In this document: in pieces, positions 1 to 12,005 of the stretch | Layout of the letters: each line of letters opens with the position of its first letter | Numbering within the stretch: the first letter of the stretch is position 1 | Assembly (NCBI GenBank): GCA_027704905.1 | Contig: JANIIK010000776.1 | Coordinates: 1 to 64,000, forward strand | Direction of reading: 5' to 3' | From: Muraenolepis orangiensis | Taxonomy: Eukaryota > Chordata > Actinopteri > Gadiformes > Muraenolepididae | DNA: 64,000 nucleotides | Program-made: the position numbers and the translations under genes | The notes under the pieces: model-generated | Database searches by the model: none | What the model was told of the DNA's origin: nothing | Seen by the model: only the letters and a program-made list of their open reading frames with translations

Positions 1-630
1 AGTACCAGTGCTTTTAGTCTTACAATCATCCAACATTGAGTGCCTATATTCGGATTGGAGATGGAGTGTGTGTGGGGTAAGGACCAGTGCTCATAGTCAT
101 ACACTCATCTGACATTGTGTGGCTATATTCGGATTGGAGATGGAGTTTGTGTGGGGGTGAGGATCAGTGCTTTTATTCAAACATACATCCAACATTGTGT
201 GCCTATATTCGGATTGGAGATGGAGTGTGTGGGGGTCAGGACCAGTGCTCATAGTCATACACTTATCCAACATTGTGTGCTTATATTCCGATTGGAGATG
301 GAGTTTGTGTGAGGGTGAGGACCAGTGCTTTTAGTTAAACATTCATCCGACAATGTGTGCCTATATTCGGATTGGAGTTGGAGTGTGTGTGGGGGTCAGG
401 TCCAGTGCTTTTAGTCATACACACATCCGACATTGAGTGCCTATTTTCGGATTGGAGATGGAGTGTGTGGTGGTCAGGACCAGTGCTCATTGTCATACAC
501 TTATCCAACATTGTGTGCCTATATTCGGATTGGAGATGGAGTTTGTGTGGGGGTGAGGACCAGTGCTTTTATTCAAACATTCATCCGACATTGTGTGCCT
601 ATATTCGGATTGGAGATGGAGTGTGTGTGG
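1..630 (+). repeat. Block duplicated about 20 kb away (copy of 19969-20598)
   Basis: This stretch matches 19969-20598 at a constant offset of 19968 bp. Private variants are shared, including ggggtaagg in place of ggggtcagg and gaggatcag in place of gaggaccag. The match weakens near 630, where the GT run differs. The shared rare variants show common origin by block duplication, not just membership in the same satellite family. Confidence 0.85.
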
Positions 631-1300
631 GGGTCAGGACCAGTGCTTTTAGTCATACACACATCCGACATTGTGTGCCTATATTCGGAATGGAGATGGA
701 GTGTGTGGGGGTCAGGACCAGTGCTAATTGTCATACACTTATCCGACATTGAGTGCCTATTTCGGATGGGAGATGGAGTGTGTGTGGGAGTCAGGACCAG
801 TGCTTTTAGTCAAACATACATCCGACATTGTCTGCCTATATTCGGATTGGAGATGGAGTGTGTGGGGGTCAGGACCAGTGCTCATAGTCATACACTTATC
901 TGACATTGAGTGCCTATTTTTGGATGGGAGATGGAGTGTGTGTGGGGGTCAGGACCAGTGCTTTTAGTCAAACATATATCCGTAATTGTGTGCCTATATT
1001 CGGATTGGAGATTGAGTGTGTGGGGGTCAGGACCAGTGCTCCTAGTCATTCACTTATCCGACTTTGTGTGCGTATATTCAGATTGGAGATGGAGTGTGTG
1101 TGGGGGTGAGGACCAGTGCTTTAATAAAACATTCATCCGACATTGTGTGCCTATATTCGGATTTGAGCTGGAGTGTGTGTGGGGGTCAGGACCAGTGGTT
1201 TTTGTCAAACATTCATCCGACATTGAGTGCCTATTTTCGGATTGGAGATGGAGTGTGTGGGGGTCAAGACCAGTTCTAATAGTCATACACTTATCAGATA

Positions 1301-3366
1301 TTGTGTGCCTATTTTCAGATTGGAGATGGAGTGTGTGGGGGTCAGGACCAGTGCTCATTGTCATACACTTATCCAACATTGTGTGCCTATATTCGGATTG
1401 GAGATGGAGTTTGTGTGGGGGTGAGGACCAGTGCTTTTAGTCAAACACTCATCCAACAGTTTGTGCCCATACTCGGATTGCAGATGGACTGTGTGTGGGG
1501 GTGAGGACCAGTGCTTTTAGTCTTACAATCATCCGAGAATTGAGTGCCTATATTCGGATTGGAGATGGAGTGTGTGTGGTGTCAGGACCAGTTCTCATAG
1601 TCTTACACTTATCCGACATTGTGTGCCAATATTCGGATTGGAGATGGAATGTGTGTGGGTCAGGAACATTGCTCATAGTCATACACTTATCCGACATTGA
1701 GTGCTTATTTTTGGATGGGAAATGGAGTGTTTGTGGGGGTCAGTACCAATGCTTTTAGTCAAACACTCATCCGACAGTTTGTGCCCATATTCGGATTGGA
1801 GATGGACTGTGTGTGGGGGTGAGGACCAGTGCTTTTAGTCTTACAATCATCCGACATTGAGTGCCTATATTCGGATTGGAGATGGAGTGTGTGTGGGGTC
1901 AGGACCAGTGCTCATAGTCATACACTCATCTGACATTGTGTGGCTATATTAAGATTTGAGATGGAGTTTGTGTGGGGGTGAGGACCAGTGCTTTTATTCA
2001 AACATACATCCAACATTGTGTGCCTATATTCGGATTGGTGATGGAGTGTGTGTGGGGGTCAGGACCAGTGCTTTTAGTCATACACACATCCGACATTGAG
2101 TGCCTATTTTCGGATTGGAGATGGAGTGTGTGGGGGTCAGGACCAGTGCTCATTGTCATACACTTATCCAACATTGTGTGCTTATATTCCGATTGGAGAT
2201 GGAGTTTGTGTGGGGGTGAGGACCAGTGCTTTTAGTTAAACATTCATCCGACAATGTGTGCCTATATTCGGATTGGAGTTGGAGTGTGTGTGGGGGTCAG
2301 GACCAGTGCTTTTAGTCATACACACATCCGACATTGAGTGCCTATTTTCGGATTGGAGATGGAGTGTGTGGGGGTCAGGACCAGTGCTCATTGTCATACA
2401 CTTATCCAACATTGTGTGCCTATATTCGGATTGGAGATGGAGTTTGTGTGGGGGTGAGGACCAGTGCTTTTAGTCAAACACTCATCCAACAGTTTGTGCC
2501 CATACTCGGATTGCAGATGGACTGTGTGTGGGGGTGAGGACCAGTGCTTTTAGTCTTACAATCATCCGAGAATTGAGTGCCTATATTCGGATTGGAGATG
2601 GAGTGTGTGTGGTGTCAGGACCAGTTCTCATAGTCTTACACTTATCCGACATTGTGTGCCAATATTCGGATTGGAGATGGAATGTGTGTGGGTCAGGAAC
2701 AGTGCTCATAGTCATACACTTATCCGACATTGAGTGCTTATTTTTGGATGGGAAATGGAGTGTTTGTGGGGGTCAGTACCAATGCTTTTAGTCAAACACT
2801 CATCCGACAGTTTGTGCCCATATTCGGATTGGAGATGGACTGTGTGTGGGGGTGAGGACCAGTGCTTTTAGTCTTACAATCATCCGACATTGAGTGCCTA
2901 TATTCGGATTGGAGATGGAGTGTGTGTGGGGTCAGGACCAGTGCTCATAGTCATACACTCATCTGACATTGTGTGGCTATATTAAGATTTGAGATGGAGT
3001 TTGTGTGGGGGTGAGGACCAGTGCTTTTATTCAAACATACATCCAACATTGTGTGCCTATATTCGGATTGGTGATGGAGTGTGTGTGGGGGTCAGGACCA
3101 GTGCTTTTAGTCATACACACATCCGACATTGAGTGCCTATTTTCGGATTGGAGATGGAGTGTGTGGGGGTCAGGACCAGTGCTCATTGTCATACACTTAT
3201 CCAACATTGTGTGCTTATATTCCGATTGGAGATGGAGTTTTGTGGGGGTGAGGACCAGTGCTTTTAGTTAAACATTCATCCGACAATGTGTGCCTATATT
3301 CGGATTGGAGTTGGAGTGTGTGTGGGGGTCAGGACCAGTGCTTTTAGTCATACACACATCCGACAT
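1301..3366 (+). repeat. Tandem higher-order repeat, 1033-bp period (13 monomers)
   Basis: Positions 1301-2333 are followed directly by 2334-3366, which carry the same order of variant monomers at offset 1033 bp. Shared markers include cccatactcggattgcagatgg, the atccgagaattgag junction, the ggaatgtgtgtgggtcagg unit and the ttaagatttgagatgg unit. One visible difference is ggaacattg in the first copy against ggaacagtg in the second. This repeat is nested inside the 2.93-kb repeat. Confidence 0.87.
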
Positions 3367-3520
3367 TGAGTGCCTATTTTCGGATTGGAGATGGAGTGTG
3401 TGGTGGTCAGGACCAGTGCTCATTGTCATACACTTATCCAACATTGTGTGCCTATATTCGGATTGGAGATGGAGTTTGTGTGGGGGTGAGGACCAGTGCT
3501 TTTATTCAAACATTCATCCG

Positions 3521-3600
3521 ACATTGTGTGCCTATATTCGGATTGGAGATGGAGTGTGTGTGGGGGTCAGGACCAGTGCTTTTAGTCATACACACATCCG
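3521..3600 (+). repeat. Representative 80-bp monomer
   Basis: Reference unit for the array, starting at acattgtgtgcc and ending at tccg. It contains two CpG sites, one in ttcgg and one in tccga, one alternating GT tract leading into a G5 run, and the ggaccagtgc motif. The next unit (3601-3678) is 2 bp shorter in the GT tract. The phase of the unit boundary is my choice; any phase is equivalent in a tandem array. Confidence 0.9.
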
Positions 3601-6600
3601 ACATTGTGTGCCTATATTCGGAATGGAGATGGAGTGTGTGGGGGTCAGGACCAGTGCTAATTGTCATACACTTATCCGACATTGAGTGCCTATTTCGGAT
3701 GGGAGATGGAGTGTGTGTGGGAGTCAGGACCAGTGCTTTTAGTCAAACATACATCCGACATTGTCTGCCTATATTCGGATTGGAGATGGAGTGTGTGGGG
3801 GTCAGGACCAGTGCTCATAGTCATACACTTATCTGACATTGAGTGCCTATTTTGGATGGGAGATGGAGTGTGTGTGGGGGTCAGGACCAGTGCTTTTAGT
3901 CAAACATATATCCGTAATTGTGTGCCTATATTCGGATTGGAGATTGAGTGTGTGGGGGTCAGGACCAGTGCTCCTAGTCATTCACTTATCCGACTTTGTG
4001 TGCGTATATTCAGATTGGAGATGGAGTGTGTGTGGGGGTGAGGACCAGTGCTTTAATAAAACATTCATCCGACATTGTGTGCCTATATTCGGATTTGAGC
4101 TGGAGTGTGTGTGGGGGTCAGGACCAGTGGTTTTTGTCAAACATTCATCCGACATTGAGTGCCTATTTTCGGATTGGAGATGGAGTGTGTGGGGGTCAAG
4201 ACCAGTTCTAATAGTCATACACTTATCAGATATTGTGTGCCTATTTTCAGATTGGAGATGGAGTGTGTGGGGGTCAGGACCAGTGCTCATTGTCATACAC
4301 TTATCCAACATTGTGTGCCTATATTCGGATTGGAGATGGAGTTTGTGTGGGGGTGAGGACCAGTGCTTTTAGTCAAACACTCATCCAACAGTTTGTGCCC
4401 ATACTCGGATTGCAGATGGACTGTGTGTGGGGGTGAGGACCAGTGCTTTTAGTCTTACAATCATCCGAGAATTGAGTGCCTATATTCGGATTGGAGATGG
4501 AGTGTGTGTGGTGTCAGGACCAGTTCTCATAGTCTTACACTTATCCGACATTGTGTGCCAATATTCGGATTGGAGATGGAATGTGTGTGGGTCAGGAACA
4601 TTGCTCATAGTCATACACTTATCCGACATTGAGTGCTTATTTTTGGATGGGAAATGGAGTGTTTGTGGGGGTCAGTACCAATGCTTTTAGTCAAACACTC
4701 ATCCGACAGTTTGTGCCCATATTCGGATTGGAGATGGACTGTGTGTGGGGGTGAGGACCAGTGCTTTTAGTCTTACAATCATCCGACATTGAGTGCCTAT
4801 ATTCGGATTGGAGATGGAGTGTGTGTGGGGTCAGGACCAGTGCTCATAGTCATACACTCATCTGACATTGTGTGGCTATATTAAGATTTGAGATGGAGTT
4901 TGTGTGGGGGTGAGGACCAGTGCTTTTATTCAAACATACATCCAACATTGTGTGCCTATATTCGGATTGGTGATGGAGTGTGTGTGGGGGTCAGGACCAG
5001 TGCTTTTAGTCATACACACATCCGACATTGAGTGCCTATTTTCGGATTGGAGATGGAGTGTGTGGGGGTCAGGACCAGTGCTCATTGTCATACACTTATC
5101 CAACATTGTGTGCTTATATTCCGATTGGAGATGGAGTTTTTGTGGGGGTGAGGACCAGTGCTTTTAGTTAAACATTCATCCGACAATGTGTGCCTATATT
5201 CGGATTGGAGATGGAGTGTGTGGGGGTCAGGACCAGTGCTCATTGTCATACACTTATCCAACATTGTGTGCCTATATTCGGATTGGAGATGGAGTTTGTG
5301 TGGGGGTGAGGACCAGTGCTTTTAGTCAAACACTCATCCAACAGTTTGTGCCCATACTCGGATTGCAGATGGACTGTGTGTGGGGGTGAGGACCAGTGCT
5401 TTTAGTCTTACAATCATCCGACATTGAGTGCCTATATTCGGATTGGAGATGGAGTGTGTGTGGGGTCAGGACCAGTGCTCATAGTCATACACTCATCTGA
5501 CATTGTGTGGCTATATTAAGATTGGAGATGGAGTTTGTGTGGGGGTGAGGACCAGTGCTTTTATTCAAACATACATCCAACATTGTGTGCCTATATTCGG
5601 ATTGGTGATGGAGTGTGTGTGGGGGTCAGGACCAGTGCTTTTAGTCATACACACATCCGACATTGAGTGCCTATTTTCGGATTGGAGATGGAGGGTGTGG
5701 GGGTCAGGACCAGTGCTCATTGTCATACACTCATCCAACATTGTGTGCTTATATTCCGATTGGAGATGGAGTTTGTGTGGGGGTGAGGACCAGTGCTTTT
5801 AGTTAAACATTCATCCGACAATGTGTGCCTATATTCGGATTGGAGTTGGAGTGTGTGTGGGGGTCAGGACCAGTGCTTTTAGTCATACACACATCCGACA
5901 TTGAGTGCCTATTTTCGGATTGGAGATGGAGTGTGTGGGGGTCAGGACCAGTGCTCATTGTCATACACTTATCCAACATTGTGTGCCTATATTCGGATTG
6001 GAGATGGAGTTTGTGTGGGGGTGAGGACCAGTGCTTTTAGTCAAACACTCATCCAACAGTTTGTGCCCATACTCGGATTGCAGATGGACTGTGTGTGGGG
6101 GTGAGGACCAGTGCTTTTAGTCTTACAATCATCCGAGAATTGATTGCCTATATTCGGATTGGAGATGGAGTGTGTGTGGGGTCAGGACCAGTGCTCATAG
6201 TCATACACTCATCTGACATTGTGTGGCTATATTCGGATTGGAGATGGAGTTTGTGTGGGGGTGAGGACCAGTGCTTTTATTCAAACATTCATCTGCCATT
6301 GTGTGCCTATATTCGGATTGGTGATGGAGTGTGTGTGGGGGTCAGGACCAGTGCTTTTAGTCATACACACATCCGACATTGAGTGCCTATATTCGGATTG
6401 GAGATGGAGTGTGTGGGGGTCAGGACCAGTGCTCATATTCATACACTTATCCGACATTGTGTGCCTATATTCGGATTGGAGAATGAGTGTTTGTGGGGGT
6501 CAGGACCAGTGCATTTAGTCAAACATTCATCCGACATTGAGTGCCTATATTCGGATTGGAGATGGAGTGTGTGTGGTGTCAGGACCAGTTCTCATAGTCT

Positions 6601-7382
6601 TACACTTATCCGACATTGTGTGCCAATATTCGGATTGGAGATGGAATGTGTGTGGGTCAGGAACAGTGCTCATAGTCATACACTTATCCGACATTGAGTG
6701 CTTATTTTTGGATGGGAAATGGAGTGTGTGTGGGGGTCAGTACCAGTGCTTTTAGTCAAACACTCATCCGACAGTTTGTGCCCATATTCGGATTGGAGAT
6801 GGACTGTGTGTGGGGGTGAGGACCAGTGCTTTTAGTCTTACAATCATCCGACATTGAGTGACTATATTCGGAATGGAGATGGAGTGTGTGTGGGGTCAGG
6901 ACCAGTGCTCATAGTCATACACTCATCTGACATTGTGTGGCTATATTCGGATTGGAGATGGAGTTTGTGTGGGGGTGAGGACCAGTGCTTTTATTCAAAC
7001 ATACATCCGACATTGTGTGCTTATATTCCGATTGGAGATGGAGTTTGTGTGGGCATGAGGACCAGTGCTTTTAGTTAAACATTCATCCGACAATGTGTGC
7101 CTATATTTGGATTGGAGTTGGAGTGTGTGGGGGGGTCAGGTCCAGTGCTTCTAGTCATACACACATCCGACATTGAGTGCCTATTTTCGGATTGGAGATG
7201 GAGTGTGTGGGGGTCAGGACCAGTGCTCATTGTCATACACTTATCCAACATTGTGTGCCTATATTCGGATTGGAGATGGAGTTTGTGTGGGGGTGAGGAC
7301 CAGTGCTTTTATTCAAACATTCATCCGACATTGTGTGCCTATATTCGGATTGGTGATGGAGTGTGTGTGGGGGTCAGGACCA

Positions 7383-10232
7383 GTGCTTTTAGTCATACAC
7401 ACATCCGACATTGAGTGCCTATTTTCGGATTGGAGATAGAGTGTGTGGGGGTCAGGACCAGTGCTCATTGTCATACACTTATCCAACATTGTGTTCCTAT
7501 ATTCGGATTGGAGATGGAGTGTGTGGGGGTCAGGACCAGTGCTCATTGTCATACACTTATCAAACATTGTGTGCTTATATTCCGATTGGAGATGGAGTTT
7601 GTGTGGGGGTGAGGACCAGAGCTTTTAGTTAAACATTCATACGACAATGTGTGCTTATATTCGGATTGGAGTTGGAGTGTGTGTGGGGGTCAGGACCAGT
7701 GCATTTTGTCATACACACATCCAACATTGAATACCTATTTTCGGATTGGAGATGGAGTGTGTGGGGGTCAGGACCAGTGCTCATTGTCATACACTTATCC
7801 AACATTGTGTGCCTATATTCGGATTGGAGATGGAGTTTGTGTGGGGGTGAGGACCAGTGCTTTTAGTCAAACACTCATCCAACAGTTTGTGCCCATATTC
7901 GGATTGCAGATGGACTGTGTGTGGGGGTGAGGACCAGTGCTTTTAGTCTTACAATCATCCGAGAATTGAGTGCCTATATTCGGATTGGAGATGGAGTGTG
8001 TGTGGGGTCAGGACCAGTGCTCATAGTCATACACTCATCTGACATTGTGTGGCTATATTCGGATTGGAGATGGAGTTTGTGTGGGGATGAGGACCAGTGC
8101 TTTTATTCAAACATTCATCCGACATTGTGTGCCTATATTCGGATTGGTGATGGAGTGTGTGTGGGGGTCAGGACCAGTGCTTTTAGTCATACACACATCC
8201 GACATTGAGTGCCTATATTCGGATTGGAGATGGAGTGTGTGGGGGTCAGGACCAGTGCTCATAGTCATACACTTATCCGACATTGTGTGCCAATATTCAG
8301 ATTGGAGATGGAATGTGTGTGGGTCAGGAACAGTGCTCATAGTCATACACTTATCCGACATTGAGTGCTTATTTTTGGATGGGAAATGGAGTGTGTGTGG
8401 GGGTCAGTACCAGTGCTTTTAGTCTTACAATCATCCGACATTGAGTGCCTATATTCGGATTGGAGATGGAGTGTGTGTGGGGTCAGGACCAGTGCTCATA
8501 GTCATACACTCATCTGACATTGTGTGACTATATTCGGATTGGAGATGGAGTTTGTGTGGGGGTGAGGACCAGTGCTTTTATTCAAACATACATCCGACAT
8601 TGTGTGCCTATATTCGGATTGGTGATGGAGTGTGTGTGGGGCTCAGGACCAGTGCTTTTAGTCATACACACATCCGACATTGAGTGCCTATTTTCAGATT
8701 GGAGATGGAGTGTGTGGGGGTCAGGACCAGTGCTCATTGTCATACACTTATCCAACATTGTGTGCCTATATTCGGATTGGAGATGGAGTGTGTGGGGGTC
8801 AGGACCAGTGCTTTTAGTCATACACACATCCGACATTGAGTGCCTATTTTCGGATTGGAGATAGAGTGTGTGGGGGTCAGGACCAGTGCTCATTGTCATA
8901 CACTTATCCAACATTGTGTTCCTATATTCGGATTGGAGATGGAGTGTGTGGGGGTCAGGACCAGTGCTCATTGTCATACACTTATCAAACATTGTGTGCT
9001 TATATTCCGATTGGAGATGGAGTTTGTGTGGGGGTGAGGACCAGAGCTTTTAGTTAAACATTCATACGACAATGTGTGCTTATATTCGGATTGGAGTTGG
9101 AGTGTGTGTGGGGGTCAGGACCAGTGCATTTAGTCATACACACATCCAACATTGAATACCTATTTTCGGATTGGAGATGGAGTGTGTGGGGGTCAGGACC
9201 AGTGCTCATTGTCATACACTTATCCAACATTGTGTGCCTATATTCGGATTGGAGATGGAGTTTGTGTGGTGGTGAGGACCAGTGCTTTTAGTCAAACACT
9301 CATCCAACAGTTTGTGCCCATATTCGGATTGCAGATGGACTGTGTGTGGGGGTGAGGACCAGTGCTTTTAGTCTTACAATCATCCGAGAATTGAGTGCCT
9401 ATATTCGGATTGGAGATGGAGTGTGTGTGGGGTCAGGACCAGTGCTCATAGTCATACACTCATCTGACATTGTGTGGCTATATTCGGATTGGAGATGGAG
9501 TTTGTGTGGGGATGAGGACCAGTGCTTTTATTCAAACATTCATCCGACATTGTGTGCCTATATTCGGATTGGTGATGGAGTGTGTGTGGGGGTCAGGACC
9601 AGTGCTTTTAGTCATACACACATCCGACATTGAGTGCCTATATTCGGATTGGAGATGGAGTGTGTGGGGGTCAGGACCAGTGCTCATAGTCATACACTTA
9701 TCCGACATTGTGTGCCAATATTCAGATTGGAGATGGAATGTGTGTGGGTCAGGAACAGTGCTCATAGTCATACACTTATCCGACATTGAGTGCTTATTTT
9801 TGGATGGGAAATGGAGTGTGTGTGGGGGTCAGTACCAGTGCTTTTAGTCTTACAATCATCCGACATTGAGTGCCTATATTCGGATTGGAGATGGAGTGTG
9901 TGTGGGGTCAGGACCAGTGCTCATAGTCATACACTCATCTGACATTGTGTGACTATATTCGGATTGGAGATGGAGTTTGTGTGGGGGTGAGGACCAGTGC
10001 TTTTATTCAAACATACATCCGACATTGTGTGCCTATATTCGGATTGGTGATGGAGTGTGTGTGGGGCTCAGGACCAGTGCTTTTAGTCATACACACATCC
10101 GACATTGAGTGCCTATTTTCAGATTGGAGATGGAGTGTGTGGGGGTCAGGACCAGTGCTCATTGTCATACACTTATCCAACATTGTGTGCCTATATTCGG
10201 ATTGGAGATGGAGTGTGTGGGGGTCAGGACCA
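7383..10232 (+). repeat. Tandem higher-order repeat, 1425-bp period (18 monomers)
   Basis: Two adjacent copies, 7383-8807 and 8808-10232, match at constant offset 1425 bp, with the monomer variants in the same order. Both contain the rare gattggagatagagtg unit, accagagcttttag, cattcatacgacaatg and the acattgaatacc unit. Differences I see are single bases, such as gcattttgtc against gcatttagtc and gtgtgggggtg against gtgtggtggtg. The near-identity points to a recent duplication. Confidence 0.9.
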
Positions 10233-12005
10233 GTGCTCATAGTCATACACTTATCCGACATTGTGTGCTTATATTCCGATTGGAGATGGAGTTTGTGTGA
10301 GGGTGAGGACCAGTGCTTTTAGTTAAACATTCATCCGACAATGTGTGCCTATATTCGGATTGGAGTTGGAGTGTGTGTGGGGGTCAGGTCCAGTGCTTTT
10401 AGTCATACACACATCCGACATTGAGTGCCTATTTTCGGATTGGAGATGGAGTGTGTGGTGGTCAGGACCAGTGCTCATTGTCATACACTTATCCAACATT
10501 GTGTGCCTATATTCGGATTGGAGATGGAGTTTGTGTGGGGGTGAGGACCAGTGCTTTTATTCAAACATTCATCCGACATTGTGTGCCTATATTCGGATTG
10601 GTGATGGAGTGTGTGTGGGGGTCAGGACCAATGCTTTTAGTCATACACACATCCGACATTGAGTGCCTATTTTCGGATTGGAGATAGAGTGTGTGGGGGT
10701 CAGGACCAGTGCTCATTGTCATACACTTATCCATCATTGTGTGCCTATATTCGGATTGGAGATGGAGTGTGTGGGGGTCAGGACCAGTGCTCATAGTCAT
10801 ACACTTATCCGACATTGTGTGCCTATATTCGGATTGGAGAATGAGTGTTTGTGGGGGTCAGGACCAGTGCATTTAGTCAAACATTCATCCGAAATTGAGT
10901 GCCTATATTCGGATTGGAGATGGAGTGTGTGTGGTGTCAGGACCAGTTCTCATAGTCTTACACTTATCCGACATTGTGTGCCAATATTCGGATTGGAGAT
11001 GGAATGTGTGTGGGTCAGGAACAGTGCTCATAGTCATACACTTATCCGACATTGAGTGCTTATTTTTGGATGGGAAATGGAGTGTGTGTGGGGGTCAGGA
11101 CCAGTGCTCATAGTCATACACTTATCCGACATTGTGTGCTTATATTCCGATTGGAGATGGAGTTTGTGTGGGGGTGAGGACCAGTGCATTTAGTTAAACA
11201 TTCATCCGACAATGTGTGCCTATATTCGGATTGGAGTTGGAGTGTGTGTGGGGGTGAGGACCAGTGCTTGTAGTCAAACATTCATCCGACATTGTGTGCC
11301 TATATTCGGATTGGAGATGTAGTGTGTGTGGGGATGAGGACCAGTGCTTTTAGTCATACAATCGTCCGACATTGAGTGCCTATATTCGGATTGGAGATGG
11401 AGTGTGTGGGGTCAGTGCCAGTGCTCATAGTCATACACTTTTCCAACATTGTGTGCCTTTATTCGGATTGGAGAGGGAGTGTGTGTGGGAGTCAGGACCA
11501 GTGCTTTTAGTCAAACATTCATCCGACATTGTGTGCCTATATTCGGATTGGAGATGGAGTGTGTGTGGGGGTCAGGACCAGTGCTTTTAGTCATACACAC
11601 ATCCGACATTATGTGCCTATATTCGGAATGGAGATGGAGTGTGTGGGGGTCAGGACCAGTGCTAATTGTCATACACTTATCCGACATTGAGTGCCTATTT
11701 CGGATGGGAGATGGAGTGTGTGTGGGAGTCAGGACCAGTGCTTTTAGTCAAACATACATCCGACATTGTGTGCCTATATTCGGATTGGAGATGGAGTTTG
11801 TGTGGACATGAGGACCAGTGCTTTTAGTTAAACATTCATCCGACAATGTGTGCCTATATTCGGATTGGAGTTGGAGTGTGTGTGGGGGTCAGGTCCTGTG
11901 CTTTTAGTCATACACACATCCGACATTGAGTGCCTATTTTCGGATTGGAGATGGAGTTTGTGTGGGGGTGAGGACCAGTGCTTTTAGTTAAACATTCATC
12001 CGACA

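Larger units (their letters stand above)
340..5167 (+). repeat. Higher-order repeat, 2933-bp period (about 37 monomers)
   Basis: Positions 340-2235 recur at 3273-5167 with offset 2932-2933 bp. The match includes unusual monomers such as the cttatccgactttgtgtgcgtatattcag unit seen near 1050-1080 and again near 3983-4012, and the ccgtaattgtg unit at 971 and 3904. The offset changes by 1 bp inside the block (ctatttttgg against ctattttgg near 915 and 3847). After 5167 the second copy loses about one monomer relative to the first. Confidence 0.88.

Noticed and set aside
3521..3600. CENP-B box in the ttcggattggagatgg part of the monomer
   Set aside because: TTCG matches the start of the CENP-B box, but the required A and CGGG positions read g and gatg. 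It is not a functional match.
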